NCBI RefSeq assembly: GCF_030499575.1
Contig: NZ_JASTLC010000001.1
Location: forward strand, 6,968,001 to 7,032,000
Reading direction: 5' to 3'
Source: Streptomyces sp. DG2A-72
GTDB taxonomy: Bacteria > Actinomycetota > Actinomycetes > Streptomycetales > Streptomycetaceae
DNA: 64,000 bases
Position numbers and translations under genes: made by a program. Below, one piece after another: positions 26,104 to 35,998 of the stretch (positions are counted from its first letter, which is position 1; each line of letters starts with the position of its first letter). The notes under the pieces are model-generated. The model was not told the origin of the DNA and did no database searches. It worked only from the letters and a program-made list of their open reading frames with translations.

Positions 26104-27145
26104 CCGCGGTGACCAGGACGGTCGCCGAGGTCCAGCCGGCGCGGGTGACGGCGAAGCCGAGGGCGGGCGGGCCAAGCAGCGTGCCGACGCTGCCCGCCTG
26201 GTTCAACAGGCCATAACCACGCCCGAGTTCGTGCGGCGAGCGGGCGACGGACGGCATGCTCGCGTACAGCACGGCGAGGACCAGCCCACCCGCGAACTGC
26301 ATCATGGCGGCACCGACGGCGATGACGGTCCAGGGCGTGACCTGGTACATCACCGCCGCGGCACACGGCATGGCGAGTACGGCCATGGCCAGTGCACGCG
26401 GCCCGATGCCCCGGCCCAGCAACAGCCCCGCCAGCAGCCCGCCGGGCACCGCGGCCAGTGACACCACGGCGGCGGTCACGCCGCCCACTGCCGAGCGCAC
26501 GCCCCGGTCCGTGGCGAGGTTCGGCAGCAGGGCCACCGCGGTGACCCCGATCAGGGCGATGAGGGCGAAGGACAACGAGAGCCGGAGCACGGGCCCGAAC
26601 CCCCGGCCTTGACCGACGTATGGTTCGTCCGCCCGGCCCCGCACACCGGTCAGCCACCCCAGGGCGCCGACGAGGGCGGCCACAGCGGGTATCAGCGTCA
26701 GTGCCCCGGCCGCCCGCCATCCCACCGTGCCGCCGAGCGTCCCGATCGCCGAGGCGAGTGCCAGACCCACCGGGATGAAGGTGCTCCACAGGGCCAGCGC
26801 CCCCCGCTGCGTCGCGGCCCCGCACCGTGACGACAGGATCAGCGGCCCCGTGACGACCACCGCCAGATACCCCGCCCCCTCCAGCACCCGGGCGCCGTAC
26901 AGCACGAACGCCACCGGAGCCGTGACCTCCAGCAGCCCGCCCACCAGCATGACCCCCAGCCCGGCGGACAGGACGCTCCCCAGATCGCGTCGTGCGACCC
27001 ACAACCCCGCCGGCACGGCCAGGCACGCCGCGACCACGGTGACACCGGAGACCAGCCAGCCGAACGCCGTCAGCGAGAGCCCGAAGGCGTCCCTGACTCC
27101 CGCCTCCAGCGGAACGAACCGCCCCAGCGCGACGGCCGCCGACAC
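26039..27145 (-). CDS. MFS transporter (CynX/NimT-like)
   Basis: 368 residues from the GTG at 27,145 with about eleven to twelve hydrophobic segments, including FGWLVSGVTVVAACLAVPAGLWVARRDLG and GRGYGLLNQAGSVGTLLGPP. The first helix appears to begin upstream (VVAFVYLAG) in the same frame, but no start codon is found there. A GTG with a good GGGAGG site nine bases before it sits near 27,183 in another frame. A one-base change near the N-terminus is therefore possible. Substrate unknown. Confidence 0.8.
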   Translation of the reverse strand: MSAAVALGRFVPLEAGVRDAFGLSLTAFGWLVSGVTVVAACLAVPAGLWVARRDLGSVLSAGLGVMLVGGLLEVTAPVAFVLYGARVLEGAGYLAVVVTGPLILSSRCGAATQRGALALWSTFIPVGLALASAIGTLGGTVGWRAAGALTLIPAVAALVGALGWLTGVRGRADEPYVGQGRGFGPVLRLSLSFALIALIGVTAVALLPNLATDRGVRSAVGGVTAAVVSLAAVPGGLLAGLLLGRGIGPRALAMAVLAMPCAAAVMYQVTPWTVIAVGAAMMQFAGGLVLAVLYASMPSVARSPHELGRGYGLLNQAGSVGTLLGPPALGFAVTRAGWTSATVLVTAVTLAGLALFLVATRRPGPSAP

Positions 27146-27666
27146 ACCGGCCAGATAAACGAAGGCGACGACACGACGCTCACCGATATCCGCCTCCCAA
27201 GTGCGCGTGAACGGTGGTTGGATCGGCGGCGACTTTATCCACGGGCGGCATCGGTGGTCATGGGTCTGAACGCGCGTCTTCGCCTACGCAGTGTGTGGAG
27301 GCAGAACCGAAGCTGACCCACATCATGTGGAAGAAGTCGGAGCAGGTGAATGTCATCCAAGCGCGGCGCAGCTGTCCCCTCAGGGGCCTCCTCCCTGACG
27401 ACGGCGAGCACTCGGCTGCATAGAGGTTCGGCGGTGGTGATCCGAAGCTGCGCTTCTGTGTGTCGGCGGTCACATTGGGGCAGGTCGGACGCGGTTATCG
27501 GGAAGAAGGCGATGCCAGCTTCCAGGTTGGCGCCACGGTCGGAATTTCGCCGTGGGGTCAGCCGGTGACCGCCTTGCAAAGTGGCTTTGACCTGCGAAAA
27601 TCTACCAACAGAGGGAGCTGAGCGAGCCGTTCAGCGTGCTGTGCGCCTCGAAGAGAGCAACGGTCG
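27146..27666. other. 520-bp stretch without a supported gene
   Basis: Between the MFS gene and the integrase fragment. Open frames on both strands (for example 27,235-27,579 minus) have no recognisable domain or good start. It may be decayed mobile DNA. Confidence 0.5.
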
Positions 27667-28104
27667 AAAGACCTGAAGAACCGCCCGCCGGGAGAAACAC
27701 GGGCGGTGCCGCTGCCCCCGCATCCGGTGGCCCTGTGGCGCGAGCACGTCGCCGCCTTCGGCACGGCGGATGAGGGCCGGCTGTTCTTCAGCGGATGCGG
27801 CGGAGTCCTCGCCTACACCATCTACCACCGGGTCTGGCACGAGACCCGTGACCTCGCCCTGCCGCCCGCGCTCACCAAGACGCCGCTTGCGAAGCGGCCG
27901 TACGACCTGCGGCACTCGGCGCTGCACACGTGGCTGTGCGCGGGCGCGGACCCGGCCGAGGTCGCCCAGCGAGCGGGCAACAGTGTCGCGGTCCTGCTGA
28001 GCCGGTACGCCAAGTGCCTGTATGACCGGCAGCCCATCAACAACCAGCGCATCGAAGGGCTCCTGAGCGCCTACCACCAGCCGCCCGAGCCCGACGAGGC
28101 GTAG
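27667..28104 (+). pseudogene. Tyrosine integrase, C-terminal fragment
   Basis: The frame reads LKNRPPGETRAVPLPPHPV, then GRLFFSGCGG, DLRHSALHTWLCAGADPAEV (the His box) and RAGNSVAVLLSRYAKC with the catalytic Tyr. This is the last third of an actinobacterial AICE/phage-type integrase. The N-terminal DNA-binding and first catalytic parts are absent upstream. It is a remnant of an integrated element. Confidence 0.85.
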
Positions 28105-28269
28105 GAGCTTCTACCAGAAACGAACTTGACGCCCTCGCCGAATCCGGTGGCATCTCCGCAAGGTCGATATCCGGCCGAGCAGCCATGGAGGTTGTCAGTG
28201 TCGGCACCATTTCGCCTCGCTGCGATGCACCCTGCGGCCCGTCTCCTGAGCGTCCGCTGTGATCCAGAC

Positions 28270-28988
28270 GACACCCGCCCCTGGAAACGCGTCAACTCCG
28301 GCAACGCCACCACGAACCAGCCGAAGCTGACCGTGAACTACAACTACCGTCCCTCCGACGGCACGGCGCAGCAGGCTGGTCCGCCCTTCAAGACCTACAA
28401 CGACGTGTGGGGTGTCAACACCCTCACGCCGACGCTCAGGGACAAGTTCGCGGACGCGAACGGCGACAAGGTCAGCGGCAGCTTCCAGGTCTACGACGCC
28501 GAAACCAACACACCGATCACCACGTCGGCCGGAGACGGCGTGCTCGTCTCCGACTTCGCCACGACCGGCGAGTGGGCGACCGTGCAGGTCCCGGACGGGC
28601 AACTCGTCGACGGCAAGATGTACAAGTTTCGTACCAACGCCTACGACGGTACCCACTACAACCTGGGCTGGTCCCCGTGGCGGACGTTCGTCGTGGAGAC
28701 CGCCGCCGGCGTTCCCACCAGTCTTCGCCCGGCGACACCTACACGATCAACGATCCCGCGCTGATCGCCGACCCCGCCCAGGTTGAGCAAGTCCTGAACA
28801 GGGACGGCAATCTGGAAGCACTCGGCATCAAACCGCGCACCGGCCCGTCCGCTGAGCAGCCTGCCGCGGCGGCGTCTGGCACATCCAAGGCGGCGTCGGG
28901 CACGACACAGGAGCCGACTGTCGGGGCTAGGGCTGCCTGGGAGCGCACGTACACCGTTCCCAGCCAGAGATTCAACCGCGGCCGCAAG
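28270..28988 (+). pseudogene. DNRLRE/NucA-NucB wall-protein gene, 5' half remnant
   Basis: Reads NQPKLTVNYNYRPSDG, TPTLRDKFADANGDKVSGSF and YDGTHYNLGWSPWRTF, the repeat pattern of DNRLRE-type secreted/RHS-associated proteins. The start is missing. A one-base shift near 28,720 moves the frame to SPGDTYTINDPALIADP and on to QRFNRGRK, where an insertion begins. The rest of the protein resumes at 35,999. It is therefore truncated at both ends by loss and insertion. Confidence 0.75.
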
Positions 28989-29921
28989 AGGGTGTCTGAG
29001 AAGTCCCGTTCAGGGCAGGCGAGTTGGTAGTCCCTGTGCTGGTGGAGGCTGGGATGACCGGGGCGCGACTCGCCTATCCGACGGATCTGTCGCATGCGGA
29101 GTGGGCGGTGCTGGCGCCGCTCGTGCCGCCGCCGAAGCCGGGAGGGCGCCCGGCCAAGCATCCAAGGCGGGAGATCATCGACGCCCTCGCCTACTGGATC
29201 CGGGCCGGCTGCGCCTGGCGACTACTCCCACACGATTTCCCGCCCTGGCAGACCGTCTATCACTACTGGCGGCAGTGGCGGATCGAGGGTCGCTGGGAGG
29301 AGATGCTGGCCGCCCTTCGGGCCCGGGAACGTACTGGCCAGGGGCGTGAGGCGACACCAAGTGCCGGGGTAGTGGACAGCCAGAGCGTCAAGGCCACCGA
29401 GCGCGGCGGCTGGCACGGATACGACGGCGGTAAGAAGGTGCAGGGCATCAAGCGCCACCTCCTGGTTGACACCCTCGGCCTCGTCCTGGCCGTCTGCGTC
29501 AGCCCGGCGAACGTCAGCGACCGGGACGGCGCCGCCGTGCTGCTTGCCCGGTGCGCCGGGAAGTTCCCGCGGCTGCAGCATCTGTGGGCCGACCAGGGCT
29601 ACCGCGGCCGGGACTTCCTGGCCTGGGTCCAAGAGGAAACCGGGATCACCATCCAAATCGTGCAGCGCAAGGACGGCGGCTTCCGCAGCACCTGGGCCAA
29701 GACCGATGCGCCACCACGCGAGGTGCCGATGTTTGCGGTGGTTCCGCGCCGTTGGGTGATCGAGCGGAGTTTTGCCTGGCTGGGCCGGTACCGCAGACTC
29801 TCCAGGGACTACGAGTACCTGGCCGCCAGCCAGGAGAATGCGATCTACCTGGCCACGGTCATGCTCCTGCTGCACCGGGCGCCAAAAACCCTGCCCTGAA
29901 CGGGACTTCTCAGACACCCTC
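28988..29921. mobile_element. IS5-family insertion sequence
   Basis: Nearly perfect terminal inverted repeats of about 31 bases: GGGTGTCTGAGAAGTCCCGT at the left end (from 28,990) and its complement ending about 29,920. One intact transposase lies inside. The left flank CAA recurs at the right flank, consistent with a 3-bp target duplication. It abuts the left end of an IS630-type element. Confidence 0.9.
29054..29899 (+). CDS. IS5-family DDE transposase
   Basis: 281 residues from the ATG at 29,054, which has GGAGG five bases upstream; an in-frame GTG at 29,024 is the other option. It has the N-terminal DUF4096-like region (LSHAEWAVLAPLVPPPKPGG) and a DDE core with VVDSQSVKATERGG (first Asp), LWADQGYRG (second Asp) and RRWVIERSFAWLGRYRRL (Glu). 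It appears intact and is likely functional. Confidence 0.93.
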   Translation: MTGARLAYPTDLSHAEWAVLAPLVPPPKPGGRPAKHPRREIIDALAYWIRAGCAWRLLPHDFPPWQTVYHYWRQWRIEGRWEEMLAALRARERTGQGREATPSAGVVDSQSVKATERGGWHGYDGGKKVQGIKRHLLVDTLGLVLAVCVSPANVSDRDGAAVLLARCAGKFPRLQHLWADQGYRGRDFLAWVQEETGITIQIVQRKDGGFRSTWAKTDAPPREVPMFAVVPRRWVIERSFAWLGRYRRLSRDYEYLAASQENAIYLATVMLLLHRAPKTLP

Positions 29922-29923
29922 AA

Positions 29924-31060
29924 CTGAGGTTTTCGCTTCGGGGCGACGTCATGGCGGTGCCCAGGTAAGGCCGGTCTCGGCGATGAAGCCGTCGAGGAGC
30001 TCGGGCCGGTACTGCATCTTCTTCAGCCGGGTGCGGGTGAGGTCGGCGAGGGTGTCGACGGTGCAGGCCGCAAGGTTGCCCAGGTAGTTCTTCAGGTTCG
30101 CCCACACGCCTTCGGCCGGGTTGAGGTCCGGGGCGTAGGCCGGCAGGCGGAAGACGGTCAGCCACCGTCTGCGGGCGGCCAGTAACTCGCGCATCAGCGC
30201 GTCCTTGTGCTGGGTGGAGTTGTCCCAGACCAGCACGATCCTTCCGCCGAGCTGCTGGTGGGTGGCGTCCAACAGCTCAGCGAAGTCCTGCTCCCTGAAG
30301 CCGTTCTTCTCGCCGCGTCGGCCGGGGTGGTGCACCAGCATCCGGTAGATCAGACGGGTCCGCTGACCTGGCTTCGCGCAGACCATCCCGGCGACCGAGA
30401 CCCGCCCCGATCCCTTCCCCGACACTTTGACCTGCGGCGGCACTCCGATACGGGACCAGGTGCGGGCCTTGGGCGGGCGGAGTGCCTGACCCGACTCGTC
30501 CTCGAACACCAGCCACGCGTCCTGTTCCCTCACCTTCTTTCCACGCGCGCCCAGGTCTCCTCCCGCCACTGCTGCACCTGCTCCTCGTCCCGTTCGACGG
30601 CCCGGTGCACCGGGACCTGGACGGGAAAGCCCATCTGCCGCAGGATTCTCGACAGTTGTGGCTGGCTGAAGCGCACGTGGAAGCGGCGGGCGATGAGCAC
30701 CGAGACCCGGGCGAGCGTCCACCGCTGGTCTTCCGTCCAGCCGTGCGCGGCCGGGCCCTGCTCCAGGGCACGCGCCAGCCAGGCCCGCCACCCCGGCTGC
30801 ATCCGTGACGCTACCCCCGAGGGCCCCTTGGAGCGCAGGGCGTCCCTACCGCCCTGACGCCAGGCGGCGTGCCAGGCATAAGCCGACTTCCGCGACACCC
30901 GTAACGCCCTCGCGACCTGCGGCGGCCGCATCCCCGCCGCGAACATCTCGGCGGCCTGGAACCGCACCCGCTCCCGCCGGGCCCGCTCCACCGCGGTCAG
31001 GCCACCCCCATCGGGATACCTCATGACACCGGACTACACCCACCCACGCCGGCGTGCGTG
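29924..31060. mobile_element. IS630-family element, left copy, inner end lost
   Basis: Left terminal repeat CTGAGGTTTTCGCTTCGGGG begins at 29,924. A complete two-frame transposase follows on the minus strand. The expected complementary repeat at the other end is not found after 31,060, where unrelated sequence begins; it is instead present at 35,970-35,998 behind a second, shorter copy. Confidence 0.8.
29949..31024 (-). CDS. IS630-family transposase (two frames, probable -1 frameshift)
   Basis: ORF A (30,530-31,024) holds the helix-turn-helix part (MRPPQVARALRVSRKSAYAW). ORF B (stop at 29,949) holds the DDE catalytic part (WLVFEDESGQAL, IVLVWDNSTQHKD, LPAYAPDLNPAEGVW). The frames overlap near 30,535-30,545 in GTGGAAAGAAGG. 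Total length 1,076 bases fits a -1 shift, giving about 358 residues, the normal size for IS630. IS630 elements often use such programmed shifting, so the gene may be active. Confidence 0.85.
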
Positions 31061-31074
31061 CCAGGGGAGGGTGG

Positions 31075-31869
31075 TCAGACGGTGATCGGGTGTGCGGTGC
31101 CGCAGGGCAGCCAGGTGAATGCCTTGCTGCGCTCGGAGGGGACGGTCTCCAGTTCCGCGGCGAGAGTTTCGCGGCCTTCGCGGAAGTGCTGCCAGCCTTC
31201 GTAGTGGACGGGGCACACCGTCCTGGGGTGGATGGTTTCGCACAGGTCGAGGGCGTCGGCGGCCGTCATGGTGTAGCGAGCGGGACCGGTGATGGGGAAC
31301 TGGACGCCGCCCAGGTGGAGCAGGACGGTGCCCGGGCGCAGGACGGCGGCGGTCTTGCGGAGGGCGCGGTACAGGACGGTGTCGCCGGTGATCCACAGTG
31401 GTCCGTGGTGTTGTCCGGGCCAGGTGAGGGCGAACCCGACGACCTCGCCGGTGATGGGGCGGCTGAGCGGCGGGCCGTGTCGGCAGGGGGTGGCGGTGAT
31501 GTCGATGGGCGGCCGGTCCGGCGCCTCCAACCGGCTGCTCTGTCCGGCCTTCAGGCCCCGTACGGTCGTGCCGCCCAGTCGGCGTGCTCCCGTACGCGTG
31601 GTGACCACGGTGGCGATGTCGGCGAGCAGGGCGCGGCCGGCGTCGTCGAGGTTGTCGCCGTGGTGGTCGTGGGTGAGCAGCACCGCGTCGACCGGGCCGA
31701 TGTCCTCGGGCGGCAGGGCGGGGCCGGTGAGTTTGCGGGAGGACGTGCCCCAGCCGAAGGCGTAGGCGCGGCCGGGTGGATCGAAGGTCGGGTTGGTCAG
31801 CAGCCGCCAGCCGGCGAACTCGATGAGGACCGTGGGGCCGCCGATGTGCGTGAACCGGACTTCCGTCAT
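31075..31869 (-). CDS. Metallo-beta-lactamase fold hydrolase (UlaG-like)
   Basis: 264 residues from ATG at 31,869 (GGAAGA nearby upstream). The metal motif THDHHGDN, an N-terminal THIGGPTVLIEFAGW and later GDTVLYRAL and CPVHYEGWQHF match the UlaG/RomA-like branch of the fold, which includes lactonases and phospholipase-D-like enzymes. It is the last gene of the transposon-borne hydrolase set. Substrate unknown. Confidence 0.85.
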   Translation of the reverse strand: MTEVRFTHIGGPTVLIEFAGWRLLTNPTFDPPGRAYAFGWGTSSRKLTGPALPPEDIGPVDAVLLTHDHHGDNLDDAGRALLADIATVVTTRTGARRLGGTTVRGLKAGQSSRLEAPDRPPIDITATPCRHGPPLSRPITGEVVGFALTWPGQHHGPLWITGDTVLYRALRKTAAVLRPGTVLLHLGGVQFPITGPARYTMTAADALDLCETIHPRTVCPVHYEGWQHFREGRETLAAELETVPSERSKAFTWLPCGTAHPITV

Positions 31870-31930
31870 GGGCTCTTCCTGTCCCTCGGTGCCCGGCATT
31901 CCGGGCACCGAGGTGGTGAGCAGGTGTCTG

Positions 31931-32722
31931 TCAGGTGTGGTCGAGGGCCCAGGCCAGGGCGTGGTCGGCGATCTCTTCCCAGCCCTGCTGGGCGGGCATC
32001 AGGTGGGATCGTCCGGGATACTCGACGATCTCGGTGACGGTGTGCGACTTGTAGTGCTTGGCGTTGGACCGCTGGATCTTCGGCGGCATCAGGTGGTCGT
32101 TCTCGCCCGCGACGAACAACAGCGGCGCGCGGTCGTCGTTGCGGTAGTTCACGTACGAATCGGCATGGCCGGGGTGGATGTTGGCCAGCGCGCTGCCCCA
32201 GAACACATGGCCGGAGGCCGGGATGTGGTAGCGCTCGTACAAGGCGCGGGCCTCGTCCTCGGGGAAGGTGTTGGTGAAGGCGTAGCGCCACTGGTCGTAG
32301 GTGAAGCCGACGGCCTTGTGCCGGTTGGCGGGGTTCTTCAGCACCGGGAAGGCCGCCTTCAGCTGCGACAGCGGGACCGTTGCCACGCCCTCGGTGGGAG
32401 CGGAGTTGATGGCTACTCCGGCGCTGCCGTATCCGTGGTCGAGCAGGATCTGGGTGAACACTCCGCCGGCGGAGTGGCCCATGATGATCGGCCGGGTGTC
32501 GAGGCCGTCGATCAGCTTCTCCAGCGATGCGATGACCGCGGGGACCGTGAGTTCTTCGATCGGGGTGGGGTCGGCGTTGAGCGCCTCGACCTCCACCTCG
32601 AAGCCGGGGTAGGCCGGGGCCAGGACCCGGAATCCCTGGGACTGGTAGTGGGTGATCCAGTGCTCCCAGCTGCGGGGTGTCACCCAGAAGCCGTGGATGA
32701 GGACGATGGTGTCCGGTTTCAT
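31931..32722 (-). CDS. Alpha/beta hydrolase
   Basis: 263 residues. VLIHGFWVTPRSWEHW is the oxyanion-hole region, IIMGHSAGGVFTQ the nucleophile elbow (Ser), VAGENDHLMPP the acid region and GRSHLM the catalytic His. No signal peptide, so cytoplasmic. It starts 14 bases after the stop of the secreted hydrolase upstream, so the two are co-transcribed. Confidence 0.88.
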   Translation of the reverse strand: MKPDTIVLIHGFWVTPRSWEHWITHYQSQGFRVLAPAYPGFEVEVEALNADPTPIEELTVPAVIASLEKLIDGLDTRPIIMGHSAGGVFTQILLDHGYGSAGVAINSAPTEGVATVPLSQLKAAFPVLKNPANRHKAVGFTYDQWRYAFTNTFPEDEARALYERYHIPASGHVFWGSALANIHPGHADSYVNYRNDDRAPLLFVAGENDHLMPPKIQRSNAKHYKSHTVTEIVEYPGRSHLMPAQQGWEEIADHALAWALDHT

Positions 32723-32736
32723 GAGCGTTCGCTCCT

Positions 32737-33564
32737 TCAACGGGTGGCGGCGTAGGCCGCCTTGATGGTCTTGGCGGCGGCTTCCGGGTGGGAGATCATG
32801 ACCACGTGCGACGACCGGATCTCGGTCACCTTGCTGCCTGCGCGCTTGGCCATGAACCGCTGGGCGGCGGGCGGGATGACTTTGTCCTCGGTCGGGATCA
32901 GGTACCAGGACGGGACGGTCTTCCAAGCGGGCGCACCGCTGGGGCCGCCGAGGCCCTGGACGCTGCCGGGGCGCTGGGTGGCTGCCATGAGACGAGTCCG
33001 GGAGGCGGGCAGATCGGCGGCGAACACGGCCCGGAACTTCGCGGCGTCGATGTAGCCGTCGGTGCCCGGGGCGCTGCCGGGCACCGGGTAGTCGCGGGGG
33101 ATCAGGGCGGTGGCCAGTTCACTGCCGGGGAACTGGCCCGCCAGTTGGAGCGCGCTCTCGCCCTCGTCGGGCGCGAACGCCCCCATGTACACCAGGGCCT
33201 TGACGTTGGCGTGGCCACGGGCGGCGTTGGTGATGACGATGCCGCCGTAGGAGTGGGCCGCCAGGATGACCGGGCCGGGGATGGTGTCCACCACGCTGGA
33301 GATGTAGGCGGCATCGCCCGCCGTGTCCCGCAGCGGGTTGGCCGGCGCGATGACCGGGAAGCCGGCCTTCTGCAGCAGCGCGATGGTGTCGTTGAAGCCG
33401 GAGGCGTCGGCGAACGCGCCGTGCACGAGCACCACGGTCGGCTTCGGCCCCTTCTCGACCTGCCCGGGACTGTGAGAAGTCGCCTGGGCGGAGACCGCGC
33501 CGACGACGAGGAGAACGGCGGCGGCCAGTGCCACCAGCAGACGGCGCGGAACGGGAACACGCAT
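32737..33564 (-). CDS. Secreted alpha/beta hydrolase
   Basis: 275 residues with an N-terminal signal peptide (basic RRLL, hydrophobic VALAAAVLLVVGAV, then AQA before the mature part). VVLVHGAFADASGFND, ILAAHSYGGIVI (nucleophile Ser) and SSHVVMISHP (His) show an active fold. It resembles salicylate-esterase-like hydrolases. It is part of the AraC-linked cargo operon, 90 bases behind the haloperoxidase-like gene. Confidence 0.87.
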   Translation of the reverse strand: MRVPVPRRLLVALAAAVLLVVGAVSAQATSHSPGQVEKGPKPTVVLVHGAFADASGFNDTIALLQKAGFPVIAPANPLRDTAGDAAYISSVVDTIPGPVILAAHSYGGIVITNAARGHANVKALVYMGAFAPDEGESALQLAGQFPGSELATALIPRDYPVPGSAPGTDGYIDAAKFRAVFAADLPASRTRLMAATQRPGSVQGLGGPSGAPAWKTVPSWYLIPTEDKVIPPAAQRFMAKRAGSKVTEIRSSHVVMISHPEAAAKTIKAAYAATR

Positions 33565-33654
33565 GACGAACCCTTTCGGTCAGGAGGGTTGGACGGTGCG
33601 GAGGTGCCGGCGAGCGGTGCGGCCGCGACGGGTGAGGACGCGGGCCGGTGGGGT

Positions 33655-34479
33655 TCAGGAGGCGAGGAACGCCAGCAGGTCGGCGTTGAACTCGTCCTTG
33701 AACGCGCCCACGAGACCGTGCGGGGCACCCGGATAGACCTTCAGCGTCGCGTCTTTGACGAGCTTGGCCGACTCCGGGCCGGCCGCGACGATCGGGACGA
33801 TCTGGTCGTCGTCGCCGTGGGCGATGAAGGTGGGGATGTCGAAGCGCCCCAGGTCCTCGGTGAAGTCGGTCTCGGAGAACGCGCGGATGCAGTCCAGCGC
33901 GCCCTTGAGCCCGACCTGCATGCTCTGCAGCCAAAACGCGTCCGACACACCCTGCGAGACCTGCGCACCGGGCCGGTTGAAGCCGTAGAAGGGCAGGCTG
34001 AGTTCCTTGTAGAACTGTGAACGGTCGGCTGCAACACCCGCGCGGATGGCGTCGAACGCCTCGATCGGCAGACCGTCGGGATTGCCGTCGGTCCTCAGCA
34101 TCAAAGGCGGTACGGCGCCCAGCAGTACGGCCTTGGCGGTGCGCCCGGTGCCGTGCCGGCCGATGTAGCGGGTCACCTCGCCGCCGCCCGTCGAGTGCCC
34201 GACCAGTACGGCGTCGTGCAGGTCGAGGGTCTCGATCAGCTGGGCGAGGTCGTCGGCGTAGGTGTCCATGTCGTTGCCGTTCCACGGCTGGCCGGAGCGG
34301 CCGTGACCGCGCCGGTCGTGCGCGATCGCGCGGTAGCCGTGCGAGGCGACCAGGTGCAGCTGGTCGTCCCAGGCGTCGGCGTTCAGCGGCCAGCCGTGGC
34401 TGAACACCACGGGCCGTCCGCTGCCCCAGTCCTTGTGGAAGATCTCGGTGCCGTCGCTCGTGGTGATGGTATTCCGCAT
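33655..34479 (-). CDS. Cofactor-free haloperoxidase/esterase-type alpha/beta hydrolase
   Basis: 274 residues from the ATG at 34,479 (GGGAG upstream). It shows [31 protein letters not shown] (nucleophile Ser), [12 protein letters not shown] (Asp) and GAPHGL (His). This pattern matches non-heme chloroperoxidases, which are perhydrolases/esterases in practice. First gene of the minus-strand hydrolase set, divergent from the AraC regulator. Confidence 0.9.
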   Translation of the reverse strand: MRNTITTSDGTEIFHKDWGSGRPVVFSHGWPLNADAWDDQLHLVASHGYRAIAHDRRGHGRSGQPWNGNDMDTYADDLAQLIETLDLHDAVLVGHSTGGGEVTRYIGRHGTGRTAKAVLLGAVPPLMLRTDGNPDGLPIEAFDAIRAGVAADRSQFYKELSLPFYGFNRPGAQVSQGVSDAFWLQSMQVGLKGALDCIRAFSETDFTEDLGRFDIPTFIAHGDDDQIVPIVAAGPESAKLVKDATLKVYPGAPHGLVGAFKDEFNADLLAFLAS

Positions 34480-34736
34480 GGGAGCGCTCCCGTCATCAGG
34501 CGATGTGCGACTCGGATGACGGTGATGGTGGCAGCGCATCGGGCGAGGGCCTTTACCGTGCGCGCCGGAAACTGTTCCCTGCCCGCCACAGCGCCCCGGG
34601 GGCCGCGGAGGGCGGTGGTAGCCGTTTCGGGCCGGGGCGTCAAAGACACCTCTACCGATCAGGTGAAGGTTCGGTGGAGAATCCGGGGACTGGTTTCGCG
34701 GCGGAGGGGTACCGTCGCGCCGGCCCTGGGGGGACT

Positions 34737-35720
34737 GTGTTGGTCTTGGACACGAAGGACATTCCGGCCGCCGACCGGATCGAGGCGTTTCACGCGGTGG
34801 CTGCTGGGGAGAGCGGCAGCTGCTCGATCGAGCAGGAACATCCCGAGGCCGGTGTCTGGAAAAGGCTGGAGGTCTGGCGTTTCGGCCCTCTGACCTTGTT
34901 TGCCACGCACGGCACGGGCATGCGTATCTGGCGCACGCGGCAGCACGCCCGGTTCGACTCGATGAACTCCGTCTCAATCATCACCCAGAGCCGGGGAACG
35001 GGTGCCTTCACCTGGAACGGCCACCAGCAGCACGTAGGGTCCGACGACCTGGCCCTCGCGCACAAGACCGCGGGCTACGAGTACGGATGGTCGGGGACAG
35101 GAGTGTCCGTGGCGTTCATGGTCGACGCCGACCGTCTCGGCCTACCTGAGCACCTGGTTCGCGCCGCGGTTCCCCTCCTGCACCAGAGCAGGATCGGTCC
35201 CTTGCTGCTGCACCACATCCGCAGCCTGCACCGTGACGCCGACCGGCTGAGCGCGGACGCCGGCGCCGAAGCGCTCGCCTCCGCCACTTTGGAACTCACC
35301 CGTGCCCTCATCGTGTCGGTGGCCGCCGACGACCACACCCGCCGGTCAGTCGCGGAAGACACCCTCCTCACCCGTGTCCTCGCCTACATCCGCGCGCATC
35401 TGACCGACCCCGGCCTCACCCCCCAGCGCATCGCCTGGGCCCACAGCATCTCCGTACGGACCCTCTACCGGCTGTGTGAGGAAGGCGGCCTCAGCCTGGA
35501 AAAGTGGATCATTCGTCGACGTCTGGAAGGCACCCGCCGCGACCTGATCGCGCCCGAACACGCCCACCGCACGATCGAGGCCGTCGCCCGCTCCTGGGGC
35601 TTCACCAATCCCGCCTTCTTCTCCCGCCGCTTTCGCCAGACCTACGGCGCCACGCCCCGCGAATGGCGACAGCTCGCCCACCAACGTGCCACCTCGTTGT
35701 CCCGTGACGAACTCCAGTAG
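34737..35720 (+). CDS. AraC-family transcriptional regulator
   Basis: 327 residues if the GTG at 34,737, preceded by a G-rich site, is used; the frame is open further upstream without domain support. The N-terminal part resembles the AraC-binding-like domain ([19 protein letters not shown]). The C-terminal double HTH reads [21 protein letters not shown] and [29 protein letters not shown]. It is divergent from the haloperoxidase-like gene and likely controls the cargo hydrolases. Confidence 0.88.
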   Translation: MLVLDTKDIPAADRIEAFHAVAAGESGSCSIEQEHPEAGVWKRLEVWRFGPLTLFATHGTGMRIWRTRQHARFDSMNSVSIITQSRGTGAFTWNGHQQHVGSDDLALAHKTAGYEYGWSGTGVSVAFMVDADRLGLPEHLVRAAVPLLHQSRIGPLLLHHIRSLHRDADRLSADAGAEALASATLELTRALIVSVAADDHTRRSVAEDTLLTRVLAYIRAHLTDPGLTPQRIAWAHSISVRTLYRLCEEGGLSLEKWIIRRRLEGTRRDLIAPEHAHRTIEAVARSWGFTNPAFFSRRFRQTYGATPREWRQLAHQRATSLSRDELQ

Positions 35721-35788
35721 AGCCGGGACTGGAAACGGAGCATCAGCCACCGCGCCAACCCCCGGCCCTACAAGGGGTTAGTGGGCAT

Positions 35789-35998
35789 GCCAGGCATAGG
35801 CAGACTTGCGTGAGACCCGTAACCGGCGTGCGACCTGCGGCGGCGTCACCCCTTGCATGAATAACTCGGCAGCCTCGAACCGCACTTGCTCCCGCCGCGC
35901 CCGCTGCTTCGCTGTCAGGCCACCCTCATCGGGATACCGCATGACACCGGGATACACCCACCACCGAGATCACGTCACTTCGAACCGAAAGCCTCAGA
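35789..35998 (-). mobile_element. IS630 remnant with outer terminal repeat
   Basis: Closely matches the 5' end of the IS630 transposase at 30,870-31,050 (the start region and helix-turn-helix codons) but with many changes and no catalytic part. It ends with AACCGAAAGCCTCAG at 35,998, the inverted partner of the repeat at 29,924. Confidence 0.8.

Larger units (their letters stand above)
29924..35998. mobile_element. Composite transposon bounded by IS630-type ends
   Basis: The outer ends are inverted: CTGAGGTTTTCGCTTCGGGG at 29,924 and the related ACTTCGAACCGAAAGCCTCAG at 35,978-35,998. Two IS630 transposase copies lie in the same orientation at the two ends, the right one only a fragment. Between them are a minus-strand set of four hydrolase genes and a divergent AraC regulator. 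The whole block, with the IS5 element at its left, interrupts the DNRLRE/NucA gene. Confidence 0.7.

Noticed and set aside
27235..27579. 114-codon minus-strand ORF as a gene
   Set aside because: No recognisable domain, no good ribosome-binding site and comparable ORFs on the other strand.
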